This document shows, piece after piece, positions 1 to 8,656 of a stretch of 33,474 nucleotides of DNA. Positions within the stretch are counted from its first letter, which is position 1. Every line of letters starts with the position of its first letter. The translations under genes and the position numbers were made by a program. Below the pieces are notes generated by a model. It searched no databases, was not told the DNA's origin, and saw nothing but the letters and a program-made list of their open reading frames with translations. Origin of the DNA: Bacteroidales bacterium. GTDB taxonomy: Bacteria > Bacteroidota > Bacteroidia > Bacteroidales > Muribaculaceae. The stretch covers positions 1 to 33,474 of the forward strand of contig JAUNNJ010000018.1 of assembly GCA_030531495.1 (NCBI GenBank). The letters are read 5' to 3'.

Positions 1-28
1 ATTGGAAATTGGGAATTTGGTCGGGGAA

Positions 29-174
29 GCTGTGTCAAAATTGATAATCAAGGTCATGTAGCGACGCTCGGTTCGAGCGTCCGCTTTACACAAAATTGGT
101 TTTCAACAGATTAGACACCGGACGCTCGAACCGAGCGTCCCTACAATACGCCTAATTTCGCATGATGACACAGC
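29..174. repeat. Inverted REP/MITE-like doublet
   Basis: Two identical 20-bp units lie in opposite orientation at 63-82 and 120-139. Each unit is itself a hairpin, GACGCTCG-gtt-CGAGCGTC. The symmetry extends outward: GCTGTGTCA at 29-37 mirrors TGACACAGC at 166-174, with 19-20 unrelated bases between each end and its unit. The region 1-243 holds no supported gene. The form fits a REP doublet or a small non-autonomous element. No target-site duplication was identified. Confidence 0.75.
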
Positions 175-236
175 CTCTTATCTTGCCCTGACACATAGCC
201 TCCAACTATTTCAGGGATGACGGGCAGCCACATGAC

Positions 237-274
237 GAAGAAAAGGCGCGGCAGAATGAGTTCTTGCCACGCCT
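237..274 (-). terminator. Terminator of the envelope operon
   Basis: On the minus strand AGGCG and CGCCT (270-274 with 244-248) plus TGCC/GGCA form a stem with one mismatch. A T-rich stretch follows (TTTTCTTC). It lies 28 bases after the stop codon of the last OmpH-like gene, so it probably ends the DUF6242-porG-uppS-bamA-ompH-ompH transcript. Confidence 0.65.
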
Positions 275-301
275 AATTATTTATTCAGTATAAGTTGAAA
301 C

Positions 302-808
302 TTACTTGATACCGAGTTCAGCCTTTACCTTAGCAGAAACATCTTCCATGCTGTTGCCCTTGTAGAGGAGAGTTGCAGAATCGAGAATTGCAGTGTAACC
401 ACCCTTAGCACCTACTGCTTGGATAGCGTTTTGAAGCTTTTGTTGGATTGGAGCCATCAAAGTTTCTTGTTGCTTTTGGAGGTCTTGTTGAGCTGTTTGT
501 GAGAAGTTTTGCAGACGAGTATAGAGGTCTTGAGCTTCCTTAGCCTTAGCTTCGATAGTTGCTTGAGCAGCTTTAGCTTTTTCGAGTTCATCAAGTTCTT
601 GGCTCTTCTTTTGAAGTTCGTCTTGGAGCGCCTTTCCTTGTTGTTGATACTTGTCGCTTGCAGCCTTGAGGGTGTTTTGAGCAGTAGCAGTTTCAGGCAT
701 TACTTGGAAAATTTCAGCAGGATTAACCATACCAAACTTCACAGCAGATTGAGCTGAAAGCATCATTGGAGCAGCAACAAGCGCTGCGAGGATAAATTTC
801 TTTAACAT
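302..808 (-). CDS. OmpH/Skp-family periplasmic chaperone (second copy)
   Basis: 168 residues with a cleavable signal peptide (about residues 1-19, ending in LSAQ). A long Q/K/E/A-rich coiled coil covers roughly residues 40-125, and the C-terminal end is typical of OmpH/Skp. In this family a trimer with coiled-coil tentacles holds unfolded outer-membrane proteins and passes them to BamA. The start at 808 (MLKKF) puts the signal peptide at the N-terminus; a longer frame to 889 adds 27 residues that do not resemble a signal peptide. It is the last gene of the envelope operon, 89 bases after a paralogue, and a terminator follows. The family call is secure; division of labour between the copies is unknown. 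Confidence 0.9.
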   Translation of the reverse strand: MLKKFILAALVAAPMMLSAQSAVKFGMVNPAEIFQVMPETATAQNTLKAASDKYQQQGKALQDELQKKSQELDELEKAKAAQATIEAKAKEAQDLYTRLQNFSQTAQQDLQKQQETLMAPIQQKLQNAIQAVGAKGGYTAILDSATLLYKGNSMEDVSAKVKAELGIK

Positions 809-897
809 AGTGTTTAAAAATGAGTTATTTAGTTTATAATTTTTATATCCGTATCTCTCTGATGTGTCATCACCTTGAGGCCGACACATATTTAAAA

Positions 898-1410
898 TTA
901 ATAGCCTAACTTAGCGATTACTTCGTCGGTGACATCGATACGTGGCGACACATACATAGCGCCTTGAATCGATGCACGGTCGAATATCACTTGGTAGCCT
1001 TTTTCTTCACACACCTTTTTGCAAGCTGCATAAATGTCGTCTTGGATAGGCTTGATGAGCGATTGTTGCTTTTTGTAGAGTTCGCCTTGAGGGCCGAAGT
1101 ATTTATACTTCAGTTGAGAGGCTTCCTTCTCTTTAGCCACAATTTCGGCTTCTTTTTTCTTCTTTTGTTCGTCGGTGAGGAAAACCATGTCGGCCTGATA
1201 GTTCTTATACATTGTGTCAGCCTCCTTTTCCAGGGTTTCCACTTCACGCTGCCAGCGTTGAGAAATTTGATTCAACTGCTCGTTAGCCATCTCGTAGTTA
1301 GGGATTTTCTTTAAAATGTATTCCTGGTCGATGAAGGCAAACTTTTGCGCAGAAGCTGTAGCCACGAAAGCAGCCACCGCGATAAAGAGCATTACAATTT
1401 TTTTCATCAT
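898..1410 (-). CDS. OmpH/Skp-family periplasmic chaperone (first copy)
   Basis: 170 residues with a signal peptide (MMKKIVMLFIAVAAF...TASAQ). The mature protein opens with KFAFIDQEYILKKIP, the standard OmpH N-terminal strand and helix. A charged K/E-rich coiled coil follows (about residues 40-110) and the C-terminus contains GYQVIFDRAS, seen in many Bacteroidetes OmpH proteins. It lies 97 bases downstream of bamA and 89 bases upstream of the second copy on the same strand, consistent with delivering barrel proteins to the Bam complex. Translation could begin at either of the two adjacent ATG codons. Paired ompH genes after bamA are common in Bacteroidetes. Confidence 0.92.
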   Translation of the reverse strand: MMKKIVMLFIAVAAFVATASAQKFAFIDQEYILKKIPNYEMANEQLNQISQRWQREVETLEKEADTMYKNYQADMVFLTDEQKKKKEAEIVAKEKEASQLKYKYFGPQGELYKKQQSLIKPIQDDIYAACKKVCEEKGYQVIFDRASIQGAMYVSPRIDVTDEVIAKLGY

Positions 1411-1507
1411 AATTTTCGTTTTTAAGTTGATTAATTCGTGAATTCTGTGAGGTTAGACTCCAAGAAAGACAAATAGTTTATTTCTTCTGTTGGTTTAGAG
1501 TTCTTTA

Positions 1508-4147
1508 TTAGAATTCCTGACCGAGCACGAAGTGGAAGTTGCTGCCACCCTTGGTGCCAAACACCTTGTCGAAACCGTAACCCCAGTCGATACCCATCAT
1601 ACCAAGCATTGGGAGGAAGATGCGCACACCCACACCAGCAGAGCGCTTGAGGTCGAATGGAGAGAAGCGGCTCACACTGGTCCATGCATTACCTGCTTCA
1701 ACGAATGCCAATGGATAGATAGTGGCACTTGGAGAGAGCATCAATGGGAAGTGAAGTTCCATCAAGAAGCGAGTGTAGGCGTAACCGTCGCTACCATAAG
1801 GGGTGAACTGACCATTGTCGTAACCACGTAATGCGATGGTTTCGGTTGCATAGGTGTAGCTGCCCGACATACCATCACCACCAACGTAGAATGTTTCGAA
1901 TGGTGATTTGATGTACTTGTTCCAGCTACCGAGCAGACCGATGTCGGCACGTGTCATGAGCACGAGGGTCCAACGTCCGTCGGGATCGGTGAGTGGAGTG
2001 TAGGTACGAGCCTGGAATTTGAGTTTCCAGTATTCAATCCATTTGTAGAGTTCTTTCTTCGATGCTTCATCGGTGGCTTCCGAGAGTGCCTTCCAGTTTT
2101 TCTTGCCGAAGAGGCTTGCTGGAGGTGTGCAGTGGAAACTGAGCGAGAAGCTACTACCACGGCGGGTGTAGAGTGGGTTATCGATACTGTTACGAGCGAT
2201 GGTCAAGCCAAACACGAGAGAGTTGGATGTACCATTGTTCATGTAGTAGAGATATTCCCAGTTCTTGAGGCTATACCATTGGTAACCGAGTTCGGCAGTG
2301 AGAGTGAAGTAGTCGTCAGGCCATTTCAAACGCTTACCGAAGCCGACGGTCACACCACCCATCTGGAGGTATTTATTTGGGTCGTAAGCATCTTCATAGT
2401 AGTTGTTGTAGCCATAGTTGCCATAGCCGTAGTTGCGACCTGAATAGTAGTTGTTGTAGTAGTTCAACATACCATTCTGATAAAGCGTGTTGTAGTAACT
2501 TGAGTTGATACCGGTCTGGCGGCTATAGAATGCCGACACACTCAAAGAGTTTGGACGCTTACCACCAAACCATGGGTCGAGGAACGACACGCTATATGAT
2601 TGGTAATACTTAGCATTGGTTTGAGCACTGATGGTGAATGTCTGTCCCTCACCCTGTGGGATAATGCCCTTGAATGATGATGGGTGGAAGAGATTCTGAA
2701 TGGAGAAGTTGGTGAACTTCAAGCTCAGCTTACCGATAATACCGGTTTGACCCCAACCAGCAGAGAATTCAATCTGGTCGTTGGCTTTCGACTCAAGACC
2801 GAGGATAATGTCGACCGTACCGTTTTCTTCGTTAGGCTCAGGGCGAATGTCCATTTTTTCAGGGTCGAAGTGACCAGTTTGGGCAATTTCACGAGCCGAA
2901 CGCATCAAGTCGCTCTTCGAGAAAAGGTCACCAGGGCGAACACGCAATTCGCGGCGAATCACCTTTTCATAGAGTCGGTCGTTACCGTTGATAACCACGC
3001 GGTTGATAGTGGCTTGCTTACCTTCAAACAGACGCATTTCAAGTGCGATAGAGTCGCCTTCCACATGGGTTTCCACTGGCAGAATCTGCGCGAAGAGGTA
3101 ACCTTTGTCGAGATAGAGGTTCGAAACAGCGTCGTCGTCGGTGCTCAAGCGCTTGTTGAGTTTCTTCTGGTTGTAGACCTGGCCTTTTTCCATACCAAGC
3201 ACATTCTCAAGGAATTCGGTTGGATACACGGTGTTACCCACCCAGTTGATGTCGGAAATATAGTATTTCTTACCTTCTTCAACTCGCAAGTACACATCCA
3301 CCTTCTTTTCGTCGAAGCTGACCACACTGTCGGCAACGATGCGAGCATCGCGATAACCTAATTCGTTGTATTTTTCGATAATGCGACTTTTATCTTCTTC
3401 ATAGTCGGTGGCTACGAACTTCTTCTGGCTAAACCATTTTTTGAAGTTGAAGAAACCAGTTTCGTTGGTTTTCTTCATGGCACCTTTAATCTTGCCATCG
3501 CTCAGCACTTCGTTGCCCTCGATATAGATTTTGTGCACACCAATCTTAGAGTGCTTGTCGACCACGATGTCAACAATCACTTCGTTCTTCTTGCTGAGGT
3601 CTTCCTTTTGTACGACCTCCACAGTGGCCTTGTCGAAGCCCTTGTCGGCAAAATACTTTTGAACGATAATCTTCACGCGGTCGGCAATGTTGGGAGTCAT
3701 CTGGTTGCCAGGGGTAAGGCCCAAACGCTCGCTCACATCCTTCTTTTCATTACCCTTCACGCCGATGTAGTTCACCTGCGAGATGCGGGGTTGCTGTTGA
3801 AGCACGAATTCGAGCCAGGCCTTGTCGCCATACACCTTTTCCACCTTGATTTGCACCTTGGAGAAAAGGCCCTGACGCCAAAAGCGTTTAGCAGCATTCT
3901 TGAGGTCGTCGCCGGGGATTTCCACGCGTTGTCCAATAGAGAGACCAGAATAGCCAATGATGATGTAATCTTCATAGTTATCAACACCAGTCACCTTAAT
4001 CCCGGCAATCTCATATTTAGGATGATGGCCGGAGAACACCACTTTCGGATTGTAGATTGTGTCGTTTTTAGTGTATGTTTCTTGCGCTTTTACACTTGTG
4101 GCAAGCGAAAGAAGAGCTACGAGAAGTAGGAGTGCTTTATATCGCAT
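1508..4147 (-). CDS. bamA: Outer-membrane protein assembly factor BamA
   Basis: 879 residues: a signal peptide (about 1-21, ending VKAQ), a series of POTRA domains (about 40-440, with phrases such as GVKGNEKKDVSERLGL and INRVVINGNDRLYEKVIRRELRV), then a 16-strand-type barrel ending in a terminal phenylalanine (FVLGQEF). BamA inserts beta-barrel proteins into the outer membrane; its POTRA domains receive substrates from chaperones such as the two OmpH proteins downstream. The barrel contains a Tyr/Asn/Gly-rich stretch (DNA about 2390-2510), probably a surface loop. The gene starts 10 bases after uppS, so the two are probably co-transcribed. Length and architecture fit Bacteroidetes BamA. Confidence 0.96.
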   Translation of the reverse strand: MRYKALLLLVALLSLATSVKAQETYTKNDTIYNPKVVFSGHHPKYEIAGIKVTGVDNYEDYIIIGYSGLSIGQRVEIPGDDLKNAAKRFWRQGLFSKVQIKVEKVYGDKAWLEFVLQQQPRISQVNYIGVKGNEKKDVSERLGLTPGNQMTPNIADRVKIIVQKYFADKGFDKATVEVVQKEDLSKKNEVIVDIVVDKHSKIGVHKIYIEGNEVLSDGKIKGAMKKTNETGFFNFKKWFSQKKFVATDYEEDKSRIIEKYNELGYRDARIVADSVVSFDEKKVDVYLRVEEGKKYYISDINWVGNTVYPTEFLENVLGMEKGQVYNQKKLNKRLSTDDDAVSNLYLDKGYLFAQILPVETHVEGDSIALEMRLFEGKQATINRVVINGNDRLYEKVIRRELRVRPGDLFSKSDLMRSAREIAQTGHFDPEKMDIRPEPNEENGTVDIILGLESKANDQIEFSAGWGQTGIIGKLSLKFTNFSIQNLFHPSSFKGIIPQGEGQTFTISAQTNAKYYQSYSVSFLDPWFGGKRPNSLSVSAFYSRQTGINSSYYNTLYQNGMLNYYNNYYSGRNYGYGNYGYNNYYEDAYDPNKYLQMGGVTVGFGKRLKWPDDYFTLTAELGYQWYSLKNWEYLYYMNNGTSNSLVFGLTIARNSIDNPLYTRRGSSFSLSFHCTPPASLFGKKNWKALSEATDEASKKELYKWIEYWKLKFQARTYTPLTDPDGRWTLVLMTRADIGLLGSWNKYIKSPFETFYVGGDGMSGSYTYATETIALRGYDNGQFTPYGSDGYAYTRFLMELHFPLMLSPSATIYPLAFVEAGNAWTSVSRFSPFDLKRSAGVGVRIFLPMLGMMGIDWGYGFDKVFGTKGGSNFHFVLGQEF

Positions 4148-4157
4148 ATCGTTAATA

Positions 4158-4910
4158 TTATTCTTTATCGTTAGTCACCTGTTCGCTGGTTTTACCATAG
4201 CGGCGTTCGCGGCGTTGGTATTCAATAATGGCTTCAAGAAAATCATCTTTCGTGAAGTCGGGCCATAGAACAGGGGTAAAATAGAGTTCACTATAAGCAA
4301 TTTGCCACAGCAGATAGTTGCTGATGCGCAAATCGCCAGCCGTACGGATAAGCAGGTCGGGGTCGGGCATGTAGGAAGTGGACAGATGAGAGGAAACCAC
4401 GGCGTCGTCGATATCAGCCACATCAAGTTTGCCATCTTTCACCTCACTTGCGATGCTGCGTACAGCCTCCACAATTTCCCAGCGAGAAGAGTAGCTCAGT
4501 GCCAAACACACTTCCATGCCAGTGCAGTGGGCGGTGTCGTCCATACACTTTTGTAGTCGCGTGCGGGCAAATTCTGGCATACGCTCCATGTCGCCAATAG
4601 CTGTAAGACGCACATTCTTCTCGATGAGTTCTGGCGTTTCTTTTTCGATGGAAGTGACCACCAAATGCATCAATGCATCCACCTCCATTTGGGGGCGGTT
4701 CCAGTTTTCGGTAGAGAATGTGTAGAGCGTAAGAAACTCCACGCCAAGGTCGTTGGCCACTTCTGTGATGTTGTGCACCGTTGGCACACCATTCTCATGA
4801 CCAAACGAGCGTATCATTCCACGCTGCTTCGCCCATCGTCCGTTGCCATCCATGATGATGGCCACATGACGTGGGATTCTTGTCTTGTCTATTTTTTCAA
4901 TCAGCGACAC
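4158..4910 (-). CDS. uppS: Isoprenyl transferase (undecaprenyl diphosphate synthase)
   Basis: 250 residues, full length for the cis-prenyltransferase family. The catalytic N-terminal motif [11 protein letters not shown] is at about 18-28 with the Mg-binding Asp at 21. FSTENWNRP lies near 70, and the C-terminal signature [15 protein letters not shown]...SELYF is present. The enzyme condenses isopentenyl diphosphate with farnesyl diphosphate to give the C55 carrier used for peptidoglycan, O-antigen and capsule precursors; it acts in the cytoplasm at the membrane. It lies 55 bases after the PorG-like gene and 10 bases before bamA. Confidence 0.96.
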   Translation of the reverse strand: MSLIEKIDKTRIPRHVAIIMDGNGRWAKQRGMIRSFGHENGVPTVHNITEVANDLGVEFLTLYTFSTENWNRPQMEVDALMHLVVTSIEKETPELIEKNVRLTAIGDMERMPEFARTRLQKCMDDTAHCTGMEVCLALSYSSRWEIVEAVRSIASEVKDGKLDVADIDDAVVSSHLSTSYMPDPDLLIRTAGDLRISNYLLWQIAYSELYFTPVLWPDFTKDDFLEAIIEYQRRERRYGKTSEQVTNDKE

Positions 4911-4965
4911 TGCTTATATATATAATGTATATTATATTTCTTCTTTTTTTAAAAAACGCTTCGCA

Positions 4966-5628
4966 TCATTCCACATAATGGCACTTGGTGCAACGCTTAC
5001 TGAATTCGTAAGTGACGGTAAACATTGCAGCCGAATACCAGTCGGTGTTTTTGGCAAAACCGTGCTTGATGCGATAAAGGTCGCTCAATCCGTCGATTCG
5101 GTCGCCAAACGCCTTGCGCATGGTGAATTCGAAACCGAGATTGATGCGTTCCTTCAGTTTATATTTCACTCCCACACCCATTGGAATGTTCACAGACAGA
5201 TGTGTGCCATTCACAAACGATGTGGTGGCGCCGATACCCACCACCATATATGGGGTGAGGCGGCTGTAGTTTTTGTATTTTGCGCCGATGCCATAATTGA
5301 AGAAGTTGAACTCGGCCTGTGCGCCCAAGTCGACGAGATGAGAAGTGAATTCGTAATGCTCACCATCGGGAAATTTGCTTGCACAGTCGTTGCTGTTGCC
5401 ACTAAGCGAAGCATAGAGCAAGTTGGCTTTGAAAGCAATACGGCTATTCATATTGTAGCGGAACACGCCACCGCCCACAATACCAGGGTGCTTATACATG
5501 TTGCCGCCGCTGATGTCGCCCAAATAGCCACTCACGCCCAACGCAGGGCCCACTTCGTAGCGGTACTCCTGTGCTGCAGCCGAAAGTGCCACAAGCGCCA
5601 TTGCCAATATTGCTAAAATCTTCTTCAT
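4966..5628 (-). CDS. PorG-like outer-membrane beta-barrel protein (DUF6089 type)
   Basis: 220 residues with a signal peptide (MKKILAILAMALVALSAAAQ) followed by alternating hydrophobic strands of a small barrel, including GPALGVSGYLGDISGG near the start and YSAAMFTVTYEFS near the end. Position (immediately before uppS-bamA) and sequence match the Bacteroidetes DUF6089/PorG group. PorG in Porphyromonas gingivalis is linked to type IX secretion, but most relatives have no tested function. The C-terminus carries CTKCH at about residues 213-217, a CxxCH pattern. It is probably co-transcribed with the upstream lipoprotein gene (35-base gap). Confidence 0.75.
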   Translation of the reverse strand: MKKILAILAMALVALSAAAQEYRYEVGPALGVSGYLGDISGGNMYKHPGIVGGGVFRYNMNSRIAFKANLLYASLSGNSNDCASKFPDGEHYEFTSHLVDLGAQAEFNFFNYGIGAKYKNYSRLTPYMVVGIGATTSFVNGTHLSVNIPMGVGVKYKLKERINLGFEFTMRKAFGDRIDGLSDLYRIKHGFAKNTDWYSAAMFTVTYEFSKRCTKCHYVE

Positions 5629-5663
5629 TTATGGATTTTGTAAATTATCTTTTCTGATAATGA

Positions 5664-7145
5664 TTAGTAGAGCGGTTTGAAAGTGAGTTGATTAATCACG
5701 CCCTTCCAAATGCTGTTGAGCAATTCACCGCTTGAATTCTTGCCACCCACAAGGTAGATGTATGGGCATTGCCATTCTGTGATGGGCTGCACAGGTGCCA
5801 AAGCGCGCGCCTTATTGCGCTGTTCTTCAACCACGAAGGTTTGAGCGCCCACAAAGAGTGGCATATAAGATGGCAGTTGAAGTTGTTTGCCACCAGAGCT
5901 CCAAGTGATACCCTGGTTGTATGAAACGTAAGTGGTGCGGTTCATTGCGCCCTCTGCAGTGCGACCACCGAGAATGAGCCAAGTGGCGCGCTTGGTGAGG
6001 CGATGTGTCACGCTGTCGTTGTTGAACGAGGTGTACGACACAAGTGATGCGCCTTCAAGAGCTGGCAGTGGAGATGGAGCGTTATCATTGTCGATGCGAG
6101 CCCAAGTCTTGCCATCGTAGCCCCAAACACCATTCACCACCTTACCGTCTTTGTTCACGCCACCCACAAACATACCTTGTTGATTGTCGGTCCAAGAGTT
6201 GTTGGCCATCACAAATTCAGATGAGCCTACGACTGGGAAATCTTCTTCCACAGCCATTGGCACAAAACTGCCACGAGGATATTCGTCGTGTTTGTATTCG
6301 CTGCCCTCTTTCAACACACCAAGCAATTTGCTGGCATGAGCACCCTTGATGCTATACCATGCCACGCCACAATTGGTCCATGTTGCGCCCTCATCGGTGC
6401 TCTTATAGAGCTGGCCTGCATTTGAAAGAATATAGAAAGCATCATCTGATGCGGTGAATGAACTTACATTTGGAACGAAATCGAATGCCACGGTCTTCTT
6501 TTCCCAAGTGCCTTGACCAGGATTGGTGGCTGTGGAGAGGATGTAGCCATAAGTATCGGCCACGAGGCAGAAGTATTTACCATTTTGAGCCACGGTCTTT
6601 TCATCCTTTGGCGCACCGCTGGTGTTAGGAAGGTCGCGGCGAGCACGTTGGTCCCAGAAAAGAGAGTCGGGTTTAATCTTGTGCACATTCACAGACACAT
6701 TGTAGGTGCGGACCATCTTGCCATCTTGTGAAGTCACTTCCAATTCCACATTGCTAGAGAAATCGATACTGTCTTTAGTTTCGCTTGAGTATTCCACCTC
6801 CTTCTTTTCCATCCACTTACTTTCCTTCACCTTAAACACAGCCTTGCCGACCGACGAAGGGAAAGTGACCGCCACGGTGAGATGCGACACGTCGGTGCCC
6901 ATTGGCAGAGAGTCGGCATTGTAGATAAGATTTCTATCTTGGTCGATGGAGAAGAACACAGAATCAAGGTTGTAAAGCACCTTGTTGTTGGTGCCTAATT
7001 TAAAATCCGATACCAAAGTTGAGGTATAACTGCTGGTCGAAAAAGATGTTTGAGACTGAGGTTCATCTTTCGAGGAATTACACGAAGTGATGGCCAATGA
7101 CAGGAGCATGGCCAGCAACATGAATATTGAATATTTTTTGTTCAT
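5664..7145 (-). CDS. DUF6242-type lipoprotein with Asp-box repeats
   Basis: 493 residues starting with a lipoprotein signal peptide (lipobox ITSC, Cys near residue 22), so the protein is probably anchored in an envelope membrane. The N-terminal part (about 35-150) looks like a beta-sandwich with LTVAVTFPSSVGKAVFKV. The C-terminal part (about 180-490) looks like a beta-propeller, with Asp-box phrases STDEGATWTNCG and SYNQGITWSSGG and repeated tryptophans. The arrangement matches what I know as the Bacteroidales DUF6242 family. No enzymatic function can be assigned. It is the first gene of the envelope operon, which suggests but does not prove a role in the outer membrane. Confidence 0.75.
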   Translation of the reverse strand: MNKKYSIFMLLAMLLSLAITSCNSSKDEPQSQTSFSTSSYTSTLVSDFKLGTNNKVLYNLDSVFFSIDQDRNLIYNADSLPMGTDVSHLTVAVTFPSSVGKAVFKVKESKWMEKKEVEYSSETKDSIDFSSNVELEVTSQDGKMVRTYNVSVNVHKIKPDSLFWDQRARRDLPNTSGAPKDEKTVAQNGKYFCLVADTYGYILSTATNPGQGTWEKKTVAFDFVPNVSSFTASDDAFYILSNAGQLYKSTDEGATWTNCGVAWYSIKGAHASKLLGVLKEGSEYKHDEYPRGSFVPMAVEEDFPVVGSSEFVMANNSWTDNQQGMFVGGVNKDGKVVNGVWGYDGKTWARIDNDNAPSPLPALEGASLVSYTSFNNDSVTHRLTKRATWLILGGRTAEGAMNRTTYVSYNQGITWSSGGKQLQLPSYMPLFVGAQTFVVEEQRNKARALAPVQPITEWQCPYIYLVGGKNSSGELLNSIWKGVINQLTFKPLY

Positions 7146-7169
7146 CTAATTGAGTTTGCTTTGAAAGTA

Positions 7170-7177
7170 CAAATTTA
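7170..7177 (-). promoter_or_regulatory. -7 box for the envelope operon
   Basis: The minus strand reads TAAATTTG here, a match to the Bacteroidetes TAnnTTTG element, 25 bases before the start codon at 7145. No clear -33 TTTG is present at the expected distance. The 7146-7484 intergenic region is divergent and otherwise holds only the prmC promoter. Confidence 0.5.
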
Positions 7178-7437
7178 CAACAAATTCATCAAAAAACGGG
7201 ACTATTTTGCGCTTTTTTATATAATAACACGCGCGAGTCCACAATTTTGAGCATGTAAAATTAATATTTAAGTGGCAAACAACTCCCACAAATTAAGATA
7301 TTATGAGAGTATCGGCGCATTTTTACACCTTTTTAACGAGTTTTGCCCGCTATGCACGATTTTTTAGCACTCCGCCACCTCGTCACATAGTAAAAACTCG
7401 AAACAAGAATGGAAGGTGCCACCGTCTTTTGCGAAAA

Positions 7438-7469
7438 TTTGTTTTGCTAAAGAATTTACACTACATTTG
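7438..7469 (+). promoter_or_regulatory. Promoter of prmC
   Basis: TTTG at 7438-7441 and TACATTTG at 7462-7469 are separated by 20 bp, close to the Bacteroidetes consensus. The start codon is at 7485, giving a leader of about ten bases. Confidence 0.6.
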
Positions 7470-7484
7470 TAACACGCAACAACT

Positions 7485-8339
7485 ATGACTACAAACCAAA
7501 TCATATCAGAGCTGAAGACCCAACTTCAGAAATACTACGACCAGCGCGAAGCCACTGCTCTGGTGCGCATCGTGGTGGAAGAAGTGCTTCACTACAGTCA
7601 GGTGGATGTGCTTTTGCGAGGCGACTTTGAGCAAGACGATGTGTTCGTCGACCATATGCGCGACATCGTGAAGCGCCTCTGTGGCGGAGAGCCCATCCAA
7701 TATATCCTTGGCCACACCACTTTTCACGGCCACGAATTCAAAGTCACACCCGCCACACTCATCCCCCGCCCCGAAACCGAACAACTCGTCGACATGATAG
7801 TGGACGAGGCCGACGGCAAAGCCGACTTGAACGTGCTCGACATAGGCACCGGTAGTGGTTGCATCGCCATATCACTGGCATTAGCACTAAAGTGGCCTTC
7901 AGTGGAAGCTGTCGACATCTCGGAAGATGCACTGAAAGTGGCTGCAGAAAATGCCAAGGCGCTCAAAGCGAAAGTAAAATTCACCCACACCGATATTCTT
8001 CTCGCCACACCTCGGAGCGAAAGCCTCGACATCGTGGTGAGCAACCCTCCCTATGTATGCGACAGCGAACGCGACGGCATGGAACGCAATGTGCTGGAAC
8101 ACGAGCCAGCCACAGCCCTATTCGTGCCAGATGCCGATCCGCTGCTTTTCTACCGTGCCATTGCCATCTATGCCGAACATGCTTTGAGGCCTGGCGGGCG
8201 CATCTATTTTGAAATCAACCGCCGATTCGGAAAAGAAACTTGCCAACTGCTGGAGCAACATGGCTTTGAAGCAGCACTAGTGATTGCCGACCAATTCGGG
8301 AACCCTCGCTTTGTGAAAGCGCAAAAAAGCGACTATTAA
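7485..8339 (+). CDS. prmC: Release factor glutamine N5-methyltransferase PrmC
   Basis: 284 residues, the usual length. An N-terminal helical domain (about 1-90) is followed by a Rossmann-type S-adenosylmethionine domain with motif I LDIGTGSGCIAISLAL (about 122-137). The catalytic NPPYV motif starts at about 187 and binds the substrate glutamine. GEPIQYILG and TLIPRPETE are also family signatures. PrmC methylates the glutamine of the GGQ motif of peptide release factors RF1 and RF2, which speeds termination. The upstream gene is divergent and the cytochrome bd operon follows with its own -7 box. Confidence 0.95.
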   Translation: MTTNQIISELKTQLQKYYDQREATALVRIVVEEVLHYSQVDVLLRGDFEQDDVFVDHMRDIVKRLCGGEPIQYILGHTTFHGHEFKVTPATLIPRPETEQLVDMIVDEADGKADLNVLDIGTGSGCIAISLALALKWPSVEAVDISEDALKVAAENAKALKAKVKFTHTDILLATPRSESLDIVVSNPPYVCDSERDGMERNVLEHEPATALFVPDADPLLFYRAIAIYAEHALRPGGRIYFEINRRFGKETCQLLEQHGFEAALVIADQFGNPRFVKAQKSDY

Positions 8340-8375
8340 TTGATATTATATTCGCACGAAAACTATTTTTTTATT

Positions 8376-8383
8376 TATATTTG
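8376..8383 (+). promoter_or_regulatory. -7 box for the cytochrome bd operon
   Basis: TATATTTG matches TAnnTTTG and lies 21 bases before the ATG at 8405. No good -33 box was seen, which may mean that an activator is used. The TTG at 8381 falls inside this box, so it is not a plausible start codon. Confidence 0.45.
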
Positions 8384-8404
8384 CATCAACCAACTGCAAA
8401 ACTC

Positions 8405-8638
8405 ATGAATTCTGCCAGCGACATCCGCCCAAATCCATTCGTTAGAGTCTTCCGATTCTACCGCGACGGCTTTCGCAACATGACCGTTGGACGTACGCTG
8501 TGGCTTATCATAGCCATCAAGGTGGTGGTGTTTTTCCTGATTCTCCGATGGCTTCTTTTCCCAAATTTCCTTAATGGGAAAGCCACCGACGACGAAGGCA
8601 AGGCTGAATACGTGAGAGAGCAACTAACCAACAGATAA
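8405..8638 (+). CDS. DUF4492 small membrane protein upstream of cydAB
   Basis: 77 residues with one strongly hydrophobic segment (about 31-50, LWLIIAIKVVVFFLILRWLLFP). It is preceded by RVFRFYRDGFRNMTVGRTLW and followed by a charged tail. The sequence and the position directly before cydA match DUF4492, a Bacteroidetes family regularly found at this place. A role as an accessory subunit or assembly factor of cytochrome bd is inference, by analogy with CydX. The ATG at 8405 is chosen because a longer TTG start would overlap the promoter. The gap to cydA is 18 bases. Confidence 0.8.
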   Translation: MNSASDIRPNPFVRVFRFYRDGFRNMTVGRTLWLIIAIKVVVFFLILRWLLFPNFLNGKATDDEGKAEYVREQLTNR

Positions 8639-8656
8639 CGAAACTATTATCAAGAT

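Noticed and set aside
302-889. Longer start for the downstream OmpH-like gene
   Set aside because: The extra 27 residues precede the signal peptide and lie in the intergenic spacer; the ATG at 808 gives a normal signal peptide.
7303-7488. 61-residue frame upstream of prmC
   Set aside because: It spans the prmC promoter and has no recognisable domain or ribosome-binding context; the region is better explained as a divergent promoter region.
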